A stretch of 64,000 nt of DNA. Origin: [Clostridium] scindens ATCC 35704 (lineage in GTDB: Bacteria; Bacillota; Clostridia; Lachnospirales; Lachnospiraceae). A program made the translations under genes and the position numbers. Within the stretch, counting starts at the first letter, position 1. Each line of letters opens with the position of its first letter. A model generated the notes under the pieces. The model was not told where the DNA came from. It did not search any database and worked only from the letters and a program-made list of their open reading frames with translations. This document shows positions 26,697-35,718 of the stretch, piece by piece. Location: assembly GCF_004295125.1 (NCBI RefSeq), contig NZ_CP036170.1, positions 685,501-749,500 on the forward strand, written 5' to 3'.

Positions 26697-26891
26697 AGTT
26701 AACACTTGTGCTATGGCTTGTTGTACATATCTGTCTGTTACTGTTGGTACTCCCAGGTTTCTGACACCGCCATCAGGCTTTGGTATCTCCACTCTCCGTA
26801 CTGGTTGAGGTTTATTATACTTTCTTGACCTCAACTGCTCTTTGATAATTTTGCCGTTCTTTGCAAGATGGTGACTTCCTTCAGATTCCAC
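26697..26891 (-). pseudogene. Group II intron reverse transcriptase, N-terminal fragment
   Basis: Finger-domain wording IIKEQLRSRKYNKPQPVRRV, then EIPKPDGGVRNLGVPTVTDR and YVQQAIAQVLT, characteristic of LtrA-type maturases. It is cut by the IS3 element immediately downstream. The sequence above it (26892-26960) may be the intron RNA part. Confidence 0.87.
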
Positions 26892-26985
26892 CTCACGATG
26901 GACACCCTTGTCAATCGGCTATATACTTCCTCGTTGCCTAGGCGTATTTGGGACTTTCACCCTTTAGAGCGCGCCCATGGCGCGC
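26892..26985 (-). other. Possible group II intron RNA remnant and GC-rich hairpin
   Basis: The stretch upstream of the reverse transcriptase fragment has no reading frame and, from memory, resembles intron RNA sequence preceding such genes. A small perfect hairpin GCGCGCC / GGCGCGC (about 26969-26985) lies at its edge. Low certainty. Confidence 0.35.
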
Positions 26986-26991
26986 AAACCA

Positions 26992-27027
26992 AACAGCCGT
27001 CATTATCATAGGATAATGACGGCTGTT
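26992..27027 (-). terminator. Terminator of the SorC-controlled sugar operon
   Basis: Perfect 16-bp stem (26992-27007 with 27012-27027) and a 4-nt loop, 45 bp after the SDR stop codon. Confidence 0.85.
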
Positions 27028-27071
27028 ATAAAAACCTGCTAAATATATGAACTTCTAACTGCACTTACAGT

Positions 27072-27872
27072 TTATGGCCTAAGCCCCATTCCGCCTTCCA
27101 GCGTAATAGTCTCACCACTCATGAACTTGAAGTCCGGAGATGCCAGCTGAACACAGACGCGTCCGATTTCCTTCTCCACATCTCCATAGTGGCCGGCCGG
27201 AGGCATCTTTACATTCGCTTTAAATGCATCTGGATATGCCTTCTCGAAATTCTCAAGCTGAACTGTCCATGCAAGAGGACACACAACATTAACGTTAATC
27301 CCGTCTTTGCCCCACTCCGTCGCAGCCACTCTTGTAAGACCGCGGATACCCTCTTTTGCTGCCGCGTAAGAACATTGTCCGTAATGCCCGAACAGCCCCG
27401 CGCCTGATGCAAAGTTAATAACGCTTCCCTTCGCCTCTGCCAGATACGGATAGCACGCCTGCATATAATAATAAGCCGCATACAGCCCGGAATAAATCGC
27501 CAGGTCAAACTGCTCTGTCGTGTGATCGGCAATTGAAACTCCTGAAGCAGATGCCTGTGCATTATTAATCAGCACGTCAATTCTTCCAAACTCCTCAACT
27601 GTCTGCTTAATAACCTGTTCGACAACCGCTTTATTATCAGCGCCTGCGCTTACGTCAGCCTGAACTGCAAGCACTTTAATCCCGTAGAGCCTCTCCAGTT
27701 CTTCTTTTGCATCTTCCAGTTTCTTCACATTACGTCCCGTCAAGGTCAGATTGGCCCCCTCTTTCGCGTATGCGGTCGCAATCCCATAGCCAATAGAACC
27801 ACAGCTTCCGTCACTTAATGTCGCTCTTCCCCCGCCTGTGATAATGGCTGTCTTACCTGTTAAAAATCCCAT
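27072..27872 (-). CDS. Short-chain dehydrogenase/reductase (SDR)
   Basis: NAD(P)-dependent oxidoreductase of 266 residues. The cofactor loop is extended, GKTAIITGGGRATLSDG then SIGYGIATAYA. NNAQA near 105 is the NNAG-like motif, and the active-site Tyr and Lys are in CSYAAAKEG near 170. GGGAGG precedes the start. It is the last gene of the SorC operon. A polyol or sugar-acid dehydrogenase role is likely; in tetritol pathways such enzymes can oxidise D-threitol (inference). Confidence 0.9.
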   Translation of the reverse strand: MGFLTGKTAIITGGGRATLSDGSCGSIGYGIATAYAKEGANLTLTGRNVKKLEDAKEELERLYGIKVLAVQADVSAGADNKAVVEQVIKQTVEEFGRIDVLINNAQASASGVSIADHTTEQFDLAIYSGLYAAYYYMQACYPYLAEAKGSVINFASGAGLFGHYGQCSYAAAKEGIRGLTRVAATEWGKDGINVNVVCPLAWTVQLENFEKAYPDAFKANVKMPPAGHYGDVEKEIGRVCVQLASPDFKFMSGETITLEGGMGLRP

Positions 27873-27889
27873 ATGAAATACCTCCCTTT

Positions 27890-28330
27890 TTATCTTTCCT
27901 GATCGTACTTCACGTACGCATCTACCTTTGGCTGAGAGGCACAGCCCGTCTCAAACTCATTTCCAAGGAACGCATCCACCAGAAGTTCCCTCACCTTATC
28001 CCCGGTCGTAAAAGCGCCCATACATGCAATATTCGCATCATTGCTCAATCTTGCGCGCTGGGCAGAGTATACGTCGGAAACCAGCGCCGCATAAGCGCCC
28101 TTGACTTTGTTTGCCGCGATAGAAACACCAATTCCAGTCCCACAGAGAAGAATCCCCCTGTCGTATTCTTTCGCTGCCACAGCCTCCGCTACTGCAAAAG
28201 CAGTATGCCCATAAATAGGATCCTCGCTTCCGAAATCCTTCACCTCGCCGTATCCCTTCGCTTCAATATACTTGATTAAAACTTCTTTGGCGGCCTGTGC
28301 ATTTGGATCGCACCCAATTGCAATTTTCAT
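27890..28330 (-). CDS. RpiB/LacAB-family sugar-phosphate isomerase
   Basis: Isomerase of 146 residues. MKIAIGCDPNAQAAKEVL is the N-terminal strand-loop, GILLCGTGIGVSIAANKVKG near 65 is the family active-site stretch with its catalytic Cys, and LSNDANIACMGA is where ribose isomerases have an HNNANV-like sequence. The changed ND and lack of the usual His suggest a substrate other than ribose 5-phosphate, for example erythrulose 4-phosphate (inference). It lies 17 bp before the SDR gene. A decayed second copy is next to it. Confidence 0.88.
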   Translation of the reverse strand: MKIAIGCDPNAQAAKEVLIKYIEAKGYGEVKDFGSEDPIYGHTAFAVAEAVAAKEYDRGILLCGTGIGVSIAANKVKGAYAALVSDVYSAQRARLSNDANIACMGAFTTGDKVRELLVDAFLGNEFETGCASQPKVDAYVKYDQER

Positions 28331-28375
28331 TACCTTTTCCTCCTCACTTATTTCAATTTGTATTTTTATCTGACT

Positions 28376-28680
28376 TTATTTTTTCTCGATATCCATAATC
28401 ATATTGACCCGCTCCTGGTGCCTTCCTCCCTCAAATTCCGCATTCAGCCATTCTTCAATAATCATCTTAGCCAATTCTATTCCAATAACTCCTGCGCCAA
28501 ATGCGAGAATATTCGTATTATTATGTTGCCTCGAAAGCTTTGCAGAATATGGCTCGCTGCACACAACTGCCCGCACTCCCTTCACCTTATTGGCGGCAAG
28601 GGAGATTCCGACTCCGATCCCTATTTTCGTATTATATTCCTGCCTTTGCTAAAGCCTCCGCTTTCATTATAAATTCTCTG
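28376..28680 (-). pseudogene. RpiB-family isomerase remnant
   Basis: Reads YNTKIGIGVGISLAANKVKG then SAKLSRQHNNTNILAFGAG and GGRHQERVNMIMDIEKK, the C-terminal half of an RpiB/LacAB isomerase with the standard HNNTN motif. The N-terminal half is missing and the frame is lost above 28640. The cysteine of CGTGIG is replaced by IGIGVG. It lies beside the intact but divergent paralogue. Confidence 0.85.
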
Positions 28681-28712
28681 CATCAGAATAGCAAGGCATA
28701 CTTTATAAATAA

Positions 28713-29348
28713 TCAGACAATTATTTCTCCGAGGTGATTAATAATCCGGTCGGCCTGGGAAATATCCTGAGGGCCTGATGTCGGGTTCCTGTATCCGTAG
28801 CAGAATATCCCCGCCTGATGCGCCGATTCGACCCCGGCATGGGAATCTTCTACTGTCATGGCTTCCCCGGAAGACACTTCTGCCAGTTCCAGAACTTTTA
28901 GATAAATGTCAGGAGCAGGCTTCTTCTTTTCTGCCTCGTCACCAGAAACAGTATAGTCAAATAGATGTTCTATTTTCAGAAGTCTTAACGCGTCATTGAC
29001 AAGCATACGGGTAGAAGACGATGCCAGCCCGATTTTCATTCCTTTGTCCCTGGCTTCCTGTATAATATCCAGAAGCCCTTCTGACGGCTGAACATGGTTC
29101 GTTTCAATCTGCTCTGCCACAAGCTGGTACTGCCTTGCCTCCAGCTCATACGGGGCTCCCTCCAGAGCGCAATTTTCAAGCACTTTTCTCCAGAATCCGC
29201 TTGACGATTTCCCGACAGGATCCGGCATTTTCTCACTCATATTAATCTTAAGTTCCCTAAACATTCTCTGCCGGGCATTCTCATGCAGCGGCTCACTGTC
29301 CAGAATCACGCCGTCCATGTCAAAAATTAATAATTTTCTTTCTTCCAT
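28713..29348 (-). CDS. HAD-superfamily phosphatase (beta-phosphoglucomutase-like)
   Basis: Protein of 211 residues. The nucleophile motif is LLIFDMDGVILDSE at the N-terminus. Motif II GLASSSTR lies near 108, the Lys in EKKKPAPDIYL near 140, and the acidic motif TVEDSHAGVESAHQAG near 165. A helical cap lies between. The start shares its A with the kinase stop (TAATG), so the two were coupled. It could dephosphorylate a sugar phosphate of this operon; the specific role is unknown. Confidence 0.9.
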   Translation of the reverse strand: MEERKLLIFDMDGVILDSEPLHENARQRMFRELKINMSEKMPDPVGKSSSGFWRKVLENCALEGAPYELEARQYQLVAEQIETNHVQPSEGLLDIIQEARDKGMKIGLASSSTRMLVNDALRLLKIEHLFDYTVSGDEAEKKKPAPDIYLKVLELAEVSSGEAMTVEDSHAGVESAHQAGIFCYGYRNPTSGPQDISQADRIINHLGEIIV

Positions 29349-30175
29349 TATCGAATCCTCGCAAGAGTTTTAAACTGTTCTCTCAAAGCCTGATAAGAGG
29401 CCAGGTAAACCTGATATAATTCTTCATACACGGGAACCCATTCTTTAACAGGCTCTATGTTTTTCTTAATCTTCAGCATCGCATCTGCGGCTTCTTCAGG
29501 AGTGTTATATTCTCCCATGTATGCGGCATTCATATAGGCCAGCCCTCCCGGGGCGCCTAAGTTTACTTCCGGTATTTTTATTTCTTTATTAATAACAGAA
29601 GCTTTTATGCTAAGCCAGATGTCACTTTTGCTGCAGCCTCCGCAGCAGATGATATCCTGGGCATGGATTCCCATGGCCGCCGCCTGATTCATATTATCCC
29701 GCAGCGCATAGCAGGCCCCCTCCATAATGCTTCTCATCATTTCCGCCCGGTTCGTATTAAGGTTCAGCCCTATAAACGTTCCCCTTGCGTCCGGATCCCA
29801 AATTGGCGCCCTCTCCCCTGCCATATAGGGAAGGAAAATAAGCCCGGTCGGCCCCTTAGCCAATCCTTCTATCTCTTCATTGATGCGGTCATAGGCGTCC
29901 TGTCGGGCAGTCTCGCCTCCGAAAAGAGCGTCCCGGAACCACCTTAGAGACCCTCCGGCAGTGTTCATAGCACCGTACAAAAGAGTGTTGTCTTTCTTCC
30001 TTCCCTTCAGATAAGAAAGTTTCTCTCCTGTAACAAGCCGGTCAAACCCGAACATAACTACCGAACTGGTCCCTGTCATCTCAGAAACGCGTCCTTCTGC
30101 ATATACCCCCATTTCCAAAGCAGCCGCCACTGCATCCACGGTCCCGGCCAGGACTACTGTCCTTTCAGAAAGGGG
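29348..30175 (-). pseudogene. FGGY carbohydrate kinase, C-terminal part (split by IS1182)
   Basis: The frame begins LSERTVVLAGTVDAVAAALE just inside the IS1182 boundary and continues with VSEMTGTSSVVMFG, GERAPIWDPDARGTFIGLN, and the FGGY end GGCSKSDIWLSIKASVINKE. The matching N-terminal part is at 32227-32907. Joining the two gives one ordinary kinase with almost nothing lost. An internal GTG start is open, but the fragment lacks the ATP-binding N-terminus, so it should be inactive. Confidence 0.93.
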
Positions 30176-30201
30176 CTATCGGGAAATAGATAGTTCCAAA
30201 T

Positions 30202-30240
30202 AGGGGCAGATGTGACTCATACCAGGTCACATCTGCCCCT
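30202..30240 (+). repeat. Perfect 15-bp palindrome ahead of the IS1182 transposase
   Basis: Arms 30202-30216 and 30226-30240 with a 9-nt loop, followed on the plus strand by TTTTT (30245-30249). As a terminator it would block read-through into the transposase. The arm AGGGGCAGATG resembles the AGGGGACAGGGCAGATG at 9716-9732. Confidence 0.75.
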
Positions 30241-30266
30241 GAAATTTTTCCATAAAAGAGAAAAAG

Positions 30267-32069
30267 ATGGCTAACGACAACCATCTCTTCTCCGTTACAT
30301 GTTATAATGTAACTATGCTAAACAATAAGTATTATAACGAATTTTTTGAATTAGGGCAACAGAAAATTAACTTCAGTTTCTTCGAATTGTGTTTACCTGA
30401 CGACGATCCAGTCTATACCCTGAAAAAAGTGATGGAGGAATTAGATTTTTCTGGCTTGTTGGCCAATTGTTCAGATAAGGGAAGAACCGGGTATAACCCA
30501 ATTATGATGTATGCCGTAGTTACTTACGCAAACATGCGTGGGATTAGAGCTGTTGACCGTATTGTGGAATTATGCGAAAGAGACCTTGCATTTATCTGGC
30601 TTACCAAAGGTCAGAAACCAAAAAGGGATGCTTTTTATGAGTTCAAGAATAAAAGACTGACTGCAGATGTATTGGATGAGTTGAATTACCAGTTTCTCCG
30701 CCGCCTGCAAAAAGAAGGACTGATCACATTGAAATCCCTTTTTATTGATGGAACAAAAATAGAGGCCAATGCAAACCGCTATACATTTGTGTGGAGAGGG
30801 ACGATCAATTATCATCTCGCAGGCTTACTCGATATGATTGATTCACTGTATCAGAAGTATAATGCATGGATAGATGAAAATGAGTATGGCATAAAATATG
30901 ACATTCCCCATGCACATATGTTTGTGATCGAAGGAATGGATAAGGTAAGAGATGTCATTGAAAAGAACCGGAAGCGAAAACTGACAAAACATAAAAAGTT
31001 GTCCAATAATACGATCATCGAGATTGACAACTGTTCCCCATTGGAGATTTTGAAACTTCAGAAAAATCTGACTCAGATCGCAGAGAAGGAACAGATTGCG
31101 TTTGTTTACGGAAAAGGGAAGAGGAAATCGGAGCTCCAGCAGCTTTATGAGGAATTAGAAACCTGCGGCGAACGCCTTATGGGATACAAAGAATGTTTTG
31201 AGATCATGGGAAAGGACAGGAACAGCTATTCCAAAACAGATTTAGAAGCCACCTTTATGAGAATGAAAGAAGATCACATGCTGAACGGACAGTTAAAAGC
31301 CGCATATAATGTTCAGATCGCAGTAGAGAATTATTTCATTGTCCATGCTTATGTAAGCAATGACCGGACAGACTATAACACACTGATTCCGGTTTTAGAA
31401 AAGCATAAAAATGCATTTGGGGAGATTTTGGAAGAAGTAACCGCAGATAGCGGTTATTGTAGCGAGAAAAATCTTCTGTATTTAAAGAAAAATAAGATAT
31501 CCAGTTACATCAAGCTGCAGGATCATGAAAAACGGAAAACACGCGCTTACAGAGAAGATATTGGAAAATATTACAACATGAAAACACAGATATTTGAGGA
31601 TGAACGGTATTATGTTTGTCATGACGGAAGAGGATTGCATCATATCCGCACAGAGACCAAAAAACAGCCGGGTTATACCCAGACTTTTGAGGTATACGGA
31701 TGTGCAGACTGTAGTGGTTGTGAACACAAAGCGAAATGCTTATATAAATATAACGCAGAAAAAGATGCTGAGAAAAACAAAGTTATGAAGATCAATGAAC
31801 AATGGGAAACATTGAAAGAGGAATCCCATGCAAACATCCAAAGTGAGAAAGGGATTCTAAATCGTCAGATCCGTTCCATCCAGACAGAAGGACATTTTGG
31901 AGATATCAAGGAAAATGATAGTTTCCGAAGATTCAACTACCGAACGTCAGAGAAGGTGTATAAAGAATTCATGCTGTATGCCATTGGTCGGAACATGAAT
32001 AAATATCATCGTTTTCTTCATGAAGAGATTAAAAAATTCGAAGGAAAAACCGAGGAAAAGACGGCTTAA
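30267..32069 (+). CDS. IS1182-family transposase
   Basis: Transposase of up to 600 residues. N-terminal DKGRTGYNPIMMYAVVTYAN then RGIRAVDRIVELCERD, the central LFIDGTKIEANANRY with its first catalytic Asp, EEVTADSGYCSEKNLLYLKK with the second, and a C-terminal zinc-like cluster CADCSGCEHKAKC before GHFGDIKENDSFRRFNYR. MLNNKYYNEF at 30315 is an alternative start. A GTTACAT/ATGTAAC inverted repeat (30294-30313) lies around it. The gene is intact and may be active. Confidence 0.95.
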   Translation: MANDNHLFSVTCYNVTMLNNKYYNEFFELGQQKINFSFFELCLPDDDPVYTLKKVMEELDFSGLLANCSDKGRTGYNPIMMYAVVTYANMRGIRAVDRIVELCERDLAFIWLTKGQKPKRDAFYEFKNKRLTADVLDELNYQFLRRLQKEGLITLKSLFIDGTKIEANANRYTFVWRGTINYHLAGLLDMIDSLYQKYNAWIDENEYGIKYDIPHAHMFVIEGMDKVRDVIEKNRKRKLTKHKKLSNNTIIEIDNCSPLEILKLQKNLTQIAEKEQIAFVYGKGKRKSELQQLYEELETCGERLMGYKECFEIMGKDRNSYSKTDLEATFMRMKEDHMLNGQLKAAYNVQIAVENYFIVHAYVSNDRTDYNTLIPVLEKHKNAFGEILEEVTADSGYCSEKNLLYLKKNKISSYIKLQDHEKRKTRAYREDIGKYYNMKTQIFEDERYYVCHDGRGLHHIRTETKKQPGYTQTFEVYGCADCSGCEHKAKCLYKYNAEKDAEKNKVMKINEQWETLKEESHANIQSEKGILNRQIRSIQTEGHFGDIKENDSFRRFNYRTSEKVYKEFMLYAIGRNMNKYHRFLHEEIKKFEGKTEEKTA

Positions 32070-32136
32070 AAAATGTGCATGTTCAAAAATGCAGTTATGG
32101 GTGTTTTGCGCCCTAAAATATATACAGAAAAAGAAC

Positions 32137-32199
32137 AATAAGAATCTCCCAAAGAATATCAAGTATGAAAAACACTGATTTTTATGGGAGATTCTTATT
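32137..32199 (+). terminator. Hairpin after IS1182 transposase
   Basis: Perfect 15-bp inverted repeat (32137-32151 with 32185-32199) with a 33-nt loop and a short T tract, about 65 bp after the transposase stop. Confidence 0.65.
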
Positions 32200-32226
32200 T
32201 TAGGATTTAGAGTTTAAAAATCGGTA

Positions 32227-32907
32227 TTAACCGACATCCCCTGTCTCTTTTGTTACATATCCTATAGGTTCCATACATTCATATATCTCGGGCATCAAAT
32301 CGGTATCTGCGCCAATTGCCTCGAAGAGTTCCTCACTCCAGCACTCCTTGTGAACATCGTAAAGCTGGGTAAGAGAAACATGAGAATCATCAATCGTAAA
32401 CTCCCCTGTCAGTTTATAATTAATATAACCATTGACCTGAAGCAGTTTATAGCACTTTTCCATTAACTCCGGCTTATTTCTTATAAACCACATTAATTCA
32501 GTCAGGGCGAAATAAGTGTCCAGCCTATTTCCTGTAATCTCGAATACTTTTTTTGCCCCTATCGTGCCTTTTATCATCTCGTATTCTTCTATACTTCTTC
32601 TATCCATCCAGATTAACGCATCATGAAGCAGGCCGCCATCTTTCGACATAGGAATCACTGCCGGAGCCTGGCTGCTGACAGAGATTACCTTGATGTCTTC
32701 GGGATTTACCCTACTCTTTGCAAGAATGGCTTGTATAGATTCCACTGCGCAGTTCCACCAGTCTTCAGGATTCTGCTGCGCCCATGAAGGCTTTGGAAGA
32801 AGTGTGCCATATTCCCTGCCTGCCTCTGCCACAACCTTTGCCCCTTCTCCGAAAAGAATGCATTTCACAGTTGTAGTTCCGATGTCAATCCCTATGGAAT
32901 ATTTCAT
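32227..32907 (-). pseudogene. FGGY carbohydrate kinase, N-terminal part (split by IS1182)
   Basis: Starts MKYSIGIDIGTTTVKCILFG behind GGGGAG, 19 bp after the dehydrogenase stop. It continues with the family pattern WAQQNPEDWW, SSQAPAVIPM, LIWMDRRS and LQVNGYINYKLTG, and ends GYVTKETGDVG followed by a stop supplied at the IS edge. The rest of the gene is at 29348-30175. Confidence 0.93.
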
Positions 32908-32926
32908 ACCTGACTCCCCTTTCTTC

Positions 32927-33979
32927 TTAAGCAAGCACTTCTGGGTTACATATAAATCTTGGCTTCCCGCCGTCTAGTATTCTCTTTACGTCAGCCAGCA
33001 CGATATTTGTCTGATGTCCTACGATATCTCTAGCCGATCCTGCAAGATGAGGCGTCAGCACCACATTTCTAAGAGACAGGAATTTATTTCCTGCCGGAAT
33101 TGGCTCAACCGGGTAGACATCTAAGCCTGCACCGGCAATTTTCTTCTCCGCCAATGCATCATACAGAGCATCATAATCCAGCACTTTTGCACGGGCCGTA
33201 TTGACAAAATATGCCGTCGGCTTCATCAGAGCAATCTTCTCCCTGCTTACAAGCCCAACTGTCTCAGGGACTACATTACAGTTAACGCTAATAAAGTCAG
33301 ACTCCTTCATAACCGTGTCTAAATCCACCTTCTTAGCGCCCAGATAGTCCATCTGTTCCTGAGATACATAAGGATCATAGACAAGCACATTCATATCCAG
33401 AGCATGTGCGCGCTTCGCAACTTCTTTTCCAATCATTCCAAAGCCAATCTGCCCGAATGTCTTTCCATACATCTCCGGGCCTCCCCCATACAGAGCAAAA
33501 GGAGCCGTGGGATCCATAGACCATTCCGACATAGTTTCAGCACGCTTTCCTCCTTCATCATCATACTGTACATTGGTCAGCTGATCCGTATATTTTAAAA
33601 GGTGATCCGTCAGGCTGATATTTTTAGAAACAGCCATAAGAAGTGCTATTGTATGCTCCGCTACGGCAATTGCATTTCTTCCTCCCGCCCTTAACACAGG
33701 GATATTCTTCTTTGTAGCGGCCTCTATGTCAATACTTGCAAACGCCTCATTCCTGCAGCATACGATAATCTTAAGTTTATCCGCCGCCTCAATGACCTCC
33801 TGGTTAATATCTTCAAATTCAGAAATAAGAAGTTCGATGCCCCGGATCTTTTCTTTCATTTCAGGAACCGGCATTTTCTCTCCGGTCACCCCATATCCGG
33901 CAAACTCGTAATCTTTTGTTATCGTCTCCAGCACATTTAGATAACTTTTGTCAAACCTTGCTGTAATCAGTGTTTTCAT
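32927..33979 (-). CDS. D-isomer 2-hydroxyacid dehydrogenase (first of two)
   Basis: NAD-dependent oxidoreductase of 350 residues. GKTFGQIGFGMIGKEVAKRA near 172 is the Rossmann GxGxxG. The catalytic Arg is in NTARAKVLDYDAL, with Glu in VYPVEPIP and His in TPHLAGSARD. A longer loop around residues 120-160 (GGKRAETMSEW) separates it from plain glycerate dehydrogenases. The start overlaps the aldolase stop (ATGA). It probably acts on a sugar-derived 2-hydroxy or 2-keto acid of this operon (inference). Confidence 0.9.
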   Translation of the reverse strand: MKTLITARFDKSYLNVLETITKDYEFAGYGVTGEKMPVPEMKEKIRGIELLISEFEDINQEVIEAADKLKIIVCCRNEAFASIDIEAATKKNIPVLRAGGRNAIAVAEHTIALLMAVSKNISLTDHLLKYTDQLTNVQYDDEGGKRAETMSEWSMDPTAPFALYGGGPEMYGKTFGQIGFGMIGKEVAKRAHALDMNVLVYDPYVSQEQMDYLGAKKVDLDTVMKESDFISVNCNVVPETVGLVSREKIALMKPTAYFVNTARAKVLDYDALYDALAEKKIAGAGLDVYPVEPIPAGNKFLSLRNVVLTPHLAGSARDIVGHQTNIVLADVKRILDGGKPRFICNPEVLA

Positions 33980-34647
33980 GCTCTGTCTCCCTTCCATTTC
34001 TGTCCGTATTTTGTCATGAAGAAATCGTGGAAAAATTCTACGTCCTCTCTTGATATTTCTGCCGGTCCTCCAATGCTCTGGGTATTAATGTAAATCAATG
34101 CTGTCTTTTCCAGAACCTGCGAGCCTGTAAATGCCTCTGCCAGATTACGCCCTATCGTAATTGCCCCATGGTTTGCGATTAATGCTCCTCCTCTGTCCTT
34201 TAAGGCCTTTACGACCTCATCCGCCATCTCTTTCGTTCCTGGCATCGTATATGCAGCAAGCCGCACATCCCCTCCCAGTATCTGAACCTGATCATCGCAG
34301 ATTGGAGGAATGGGTTTTCTTGCTGTAGCCATAGTCAGCGCATATGTAGAATGGGTGTGTACGATTCCGTTCACTTCAGGCCTGCTCAGGTAAACAGCGG
34401 AGTGAACCGGAACTTCCACAGAAGGTTTCAGCCTTCCTTCATACTCAAATGTCTTCATATTTACCAAGACCATATCATCTGCACACAGTCTGTCATAATC
34501 CATTCCAGATGGCGTAATGACCATATACTCTTCGTCTACACGAGAGGAAATATTCCCCCATGTGCCTGCTACCAGGCCGCTGTGATACATCTTCTTCGCA
34601 GTCTCGCAAACCTCAATCTGTGCAATCTTCACCTTATCTCTGTTCAT
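33976..34647 (-). CDS. Class II aldolase/epimerase (FucA/AraD family)
   Basis: Zinc-dependent enzyme of 223 residues. The N-terminal GLVAGTWGNISSRVDEEYMV binds phosphate; the metal His pair is in GIVHTHSTYALTMA near 96, and a third His in ALIANHGAITIGRN near 155. An acidic EV in LKPSVEVPVHSAVY is the general acid region. It would cleave a ketose 1-phosphate to dihydroxyacetone phosphate and an aldehyde, e.g. lactaldehyde or glycolaldehyde. It sits between two hydroxyacid dehydrogenase genes. Confidence 0.92.
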   Translation of the reverse strand: MNRDKVKIAQIEVCETAKKMYHSGLVAGTWGNISSRVDEEYMVITPSGMDYDRLCADDMVLVNMKTFEYEGRLKPSVEVPVHSAVYLSRPEVNGIVHTHSTYALTMATARKPIPPICDDQVQILGGDVRLAAYTMPGTKEMADEVVKALKDRGGALIANHGAITIGRNLAEAFTGSQVLEKTALIYINTQSIGGPAEISREDVEFFHDFFMTKYGQKWKGDRA

Positions 34648-34677
34648 AGTTCTTCCTCCTTCGCCGTACTCATGCTT

Positions 34678-35715
34678 TTAATATTTGTACTGATATAATA
34701 AATGCTCTCCGTTTTGGAACCTCCTTATATCAGATACGATCTGCTTTGTGTGATTTACAAGAACGTCATCTGTAGCCCCTGCAATATGCGGCGTGATTAC
34801 AACATTGTCCAGTTCCGTAATATACGGGTGGTTGCTTGCAATCGGCTCACTGGCGTAAACGTCAAATGCTGCTCCCGCAATCCGTTTCTCCCTAAGTGCA
34901 TCAATCAGAGCCGCTTCATCTAAAATCGCTCCTCTGGAAGCATTGATAAAGTACGCGGTAGGCTTCATCATAGCAATTCTCTCTTTGCTTATAATACCGG
35001 AAGTTTCTGACGTCACCTTCATATGGCAAGTGATAAAATCCGATTCCCTCATCAGTTCTTCCACCGTATCCACCTTGCGGATACCAATCTCTTCAACATC
35101 TACTTCGCCCTGATATGGGTCGAAAATCAAAAGCTGCATTCCAAATGCCCTGGCAATCCTTCCCACTCTCTTCCCGATACTTCCGTATCCCAGTATTCCA
35201 AGGCTCTTCCCTTTCAGCTGTGTCCCCTTAAATACCATGTAGGGGGCATCCATTTTCATATCCCATATTACATCTGCCTTTAAGCCTTCTTTCGTCTCCT
35301 TATGCGCGTCGGGGCTGCCCGTATATGTCCCTTCCTTAAGCGCCTTATAAGCCATTGGGATTTTTCTGGCAACAGATAGCATCAGCCCGATTGTCATCTC
35401 CGCCGTAGAATCAGAATTTCTTCCCGGAGTAAAAAGCACAGGTATACCCCTTTCTTTCGCGGCCTCCATATCTACGTTCACGGGCGTTGCTCTTGTACAT
35501 GCAATCAACTTCAGATTTGGCGCTGCCTCTATGACCTTTCTCGTGATATCATCATAACTTGTAATAATCATATCCGCATCTTTCACTTTCTCCGCCAATT
35601 CTTCTTCCGGGATCTTAGGTAGCCCTACCGCCCAGCCATCCAGCACTACTTCGCCCATATCGTACAATGGCTTCAGTTCCTCTTCATTATATTCTGCCGT
35701 AAAAAAAATCTTCAT
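34678..35715 (-). CDS. D-isomer 2-hydroxyacid dehydrogenase (second of two)
   Basis: NAD-dependent enzyme of 345 residues. KSLGILGYGSIGKRVGRIAR near 168 is the cofactor site; the catalytic Arg lies in NASRGAILDEAALIDALREK, Glu in VYASEPIASNHP, and His in TPHIAGATDD. It is clearly a paralogue of the 32927-33979 gene and shares its extra loop. The stop codon of the upstream kinase is 3 bp before its start. The substrate is unknown. Confidence 0.91.
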   Translation of the reverse strand: MKIFFTAEYNEEELKPLYDMGEVVLDGWAVGLPKIPEEELAEKVKDADMIITSYDDITRKVIEAAPNLKLIACTRATPVNVDMEAAKERGIPVLFTPGRNSDSTAEMTIGLMLSVARKIPMAYKALKEGTYTGSPDAHKETKEGLKADVIWDMKMDAPYMVFKGTQLKGKSLGILGYGSIGKRVGRIARAFGMQLLIFDPYQGEVDVEEIGIRKVDTVEELMRESDFITCHMKVTSETSGIISKERIAMMKPTAYFINASRGAILDEAALIDALREKRIAGAAFDVYASEPIASNHPYITELDNVVITPHIAGATDDVLVNHTKQIVSDIRRFQNGEHLLYQYKY

Positions 35716-35718
35716 GTT

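Larger units (their letters stand above)
30177..32226 (+). mobile_element. IS1182-family insertion in an FGGY kinase gene
   Basis: About 2.05 kb of DNA carrying one plus-strand transposase, opposite to the host operon. The limits are set by where the two kinase halves stop; terminal repeats and target duplication could not be fixed by eye. A terminator-like hairpin precedes and another follows the transposase. Confidence 0.88.

Noticed and set aside
30177-32226. Exact terminal inverted repeats of the IS1182 element
   Set aside because: Candidate wordings at both ends match only weakly, so limits are given from the host gene breakpoints instead.
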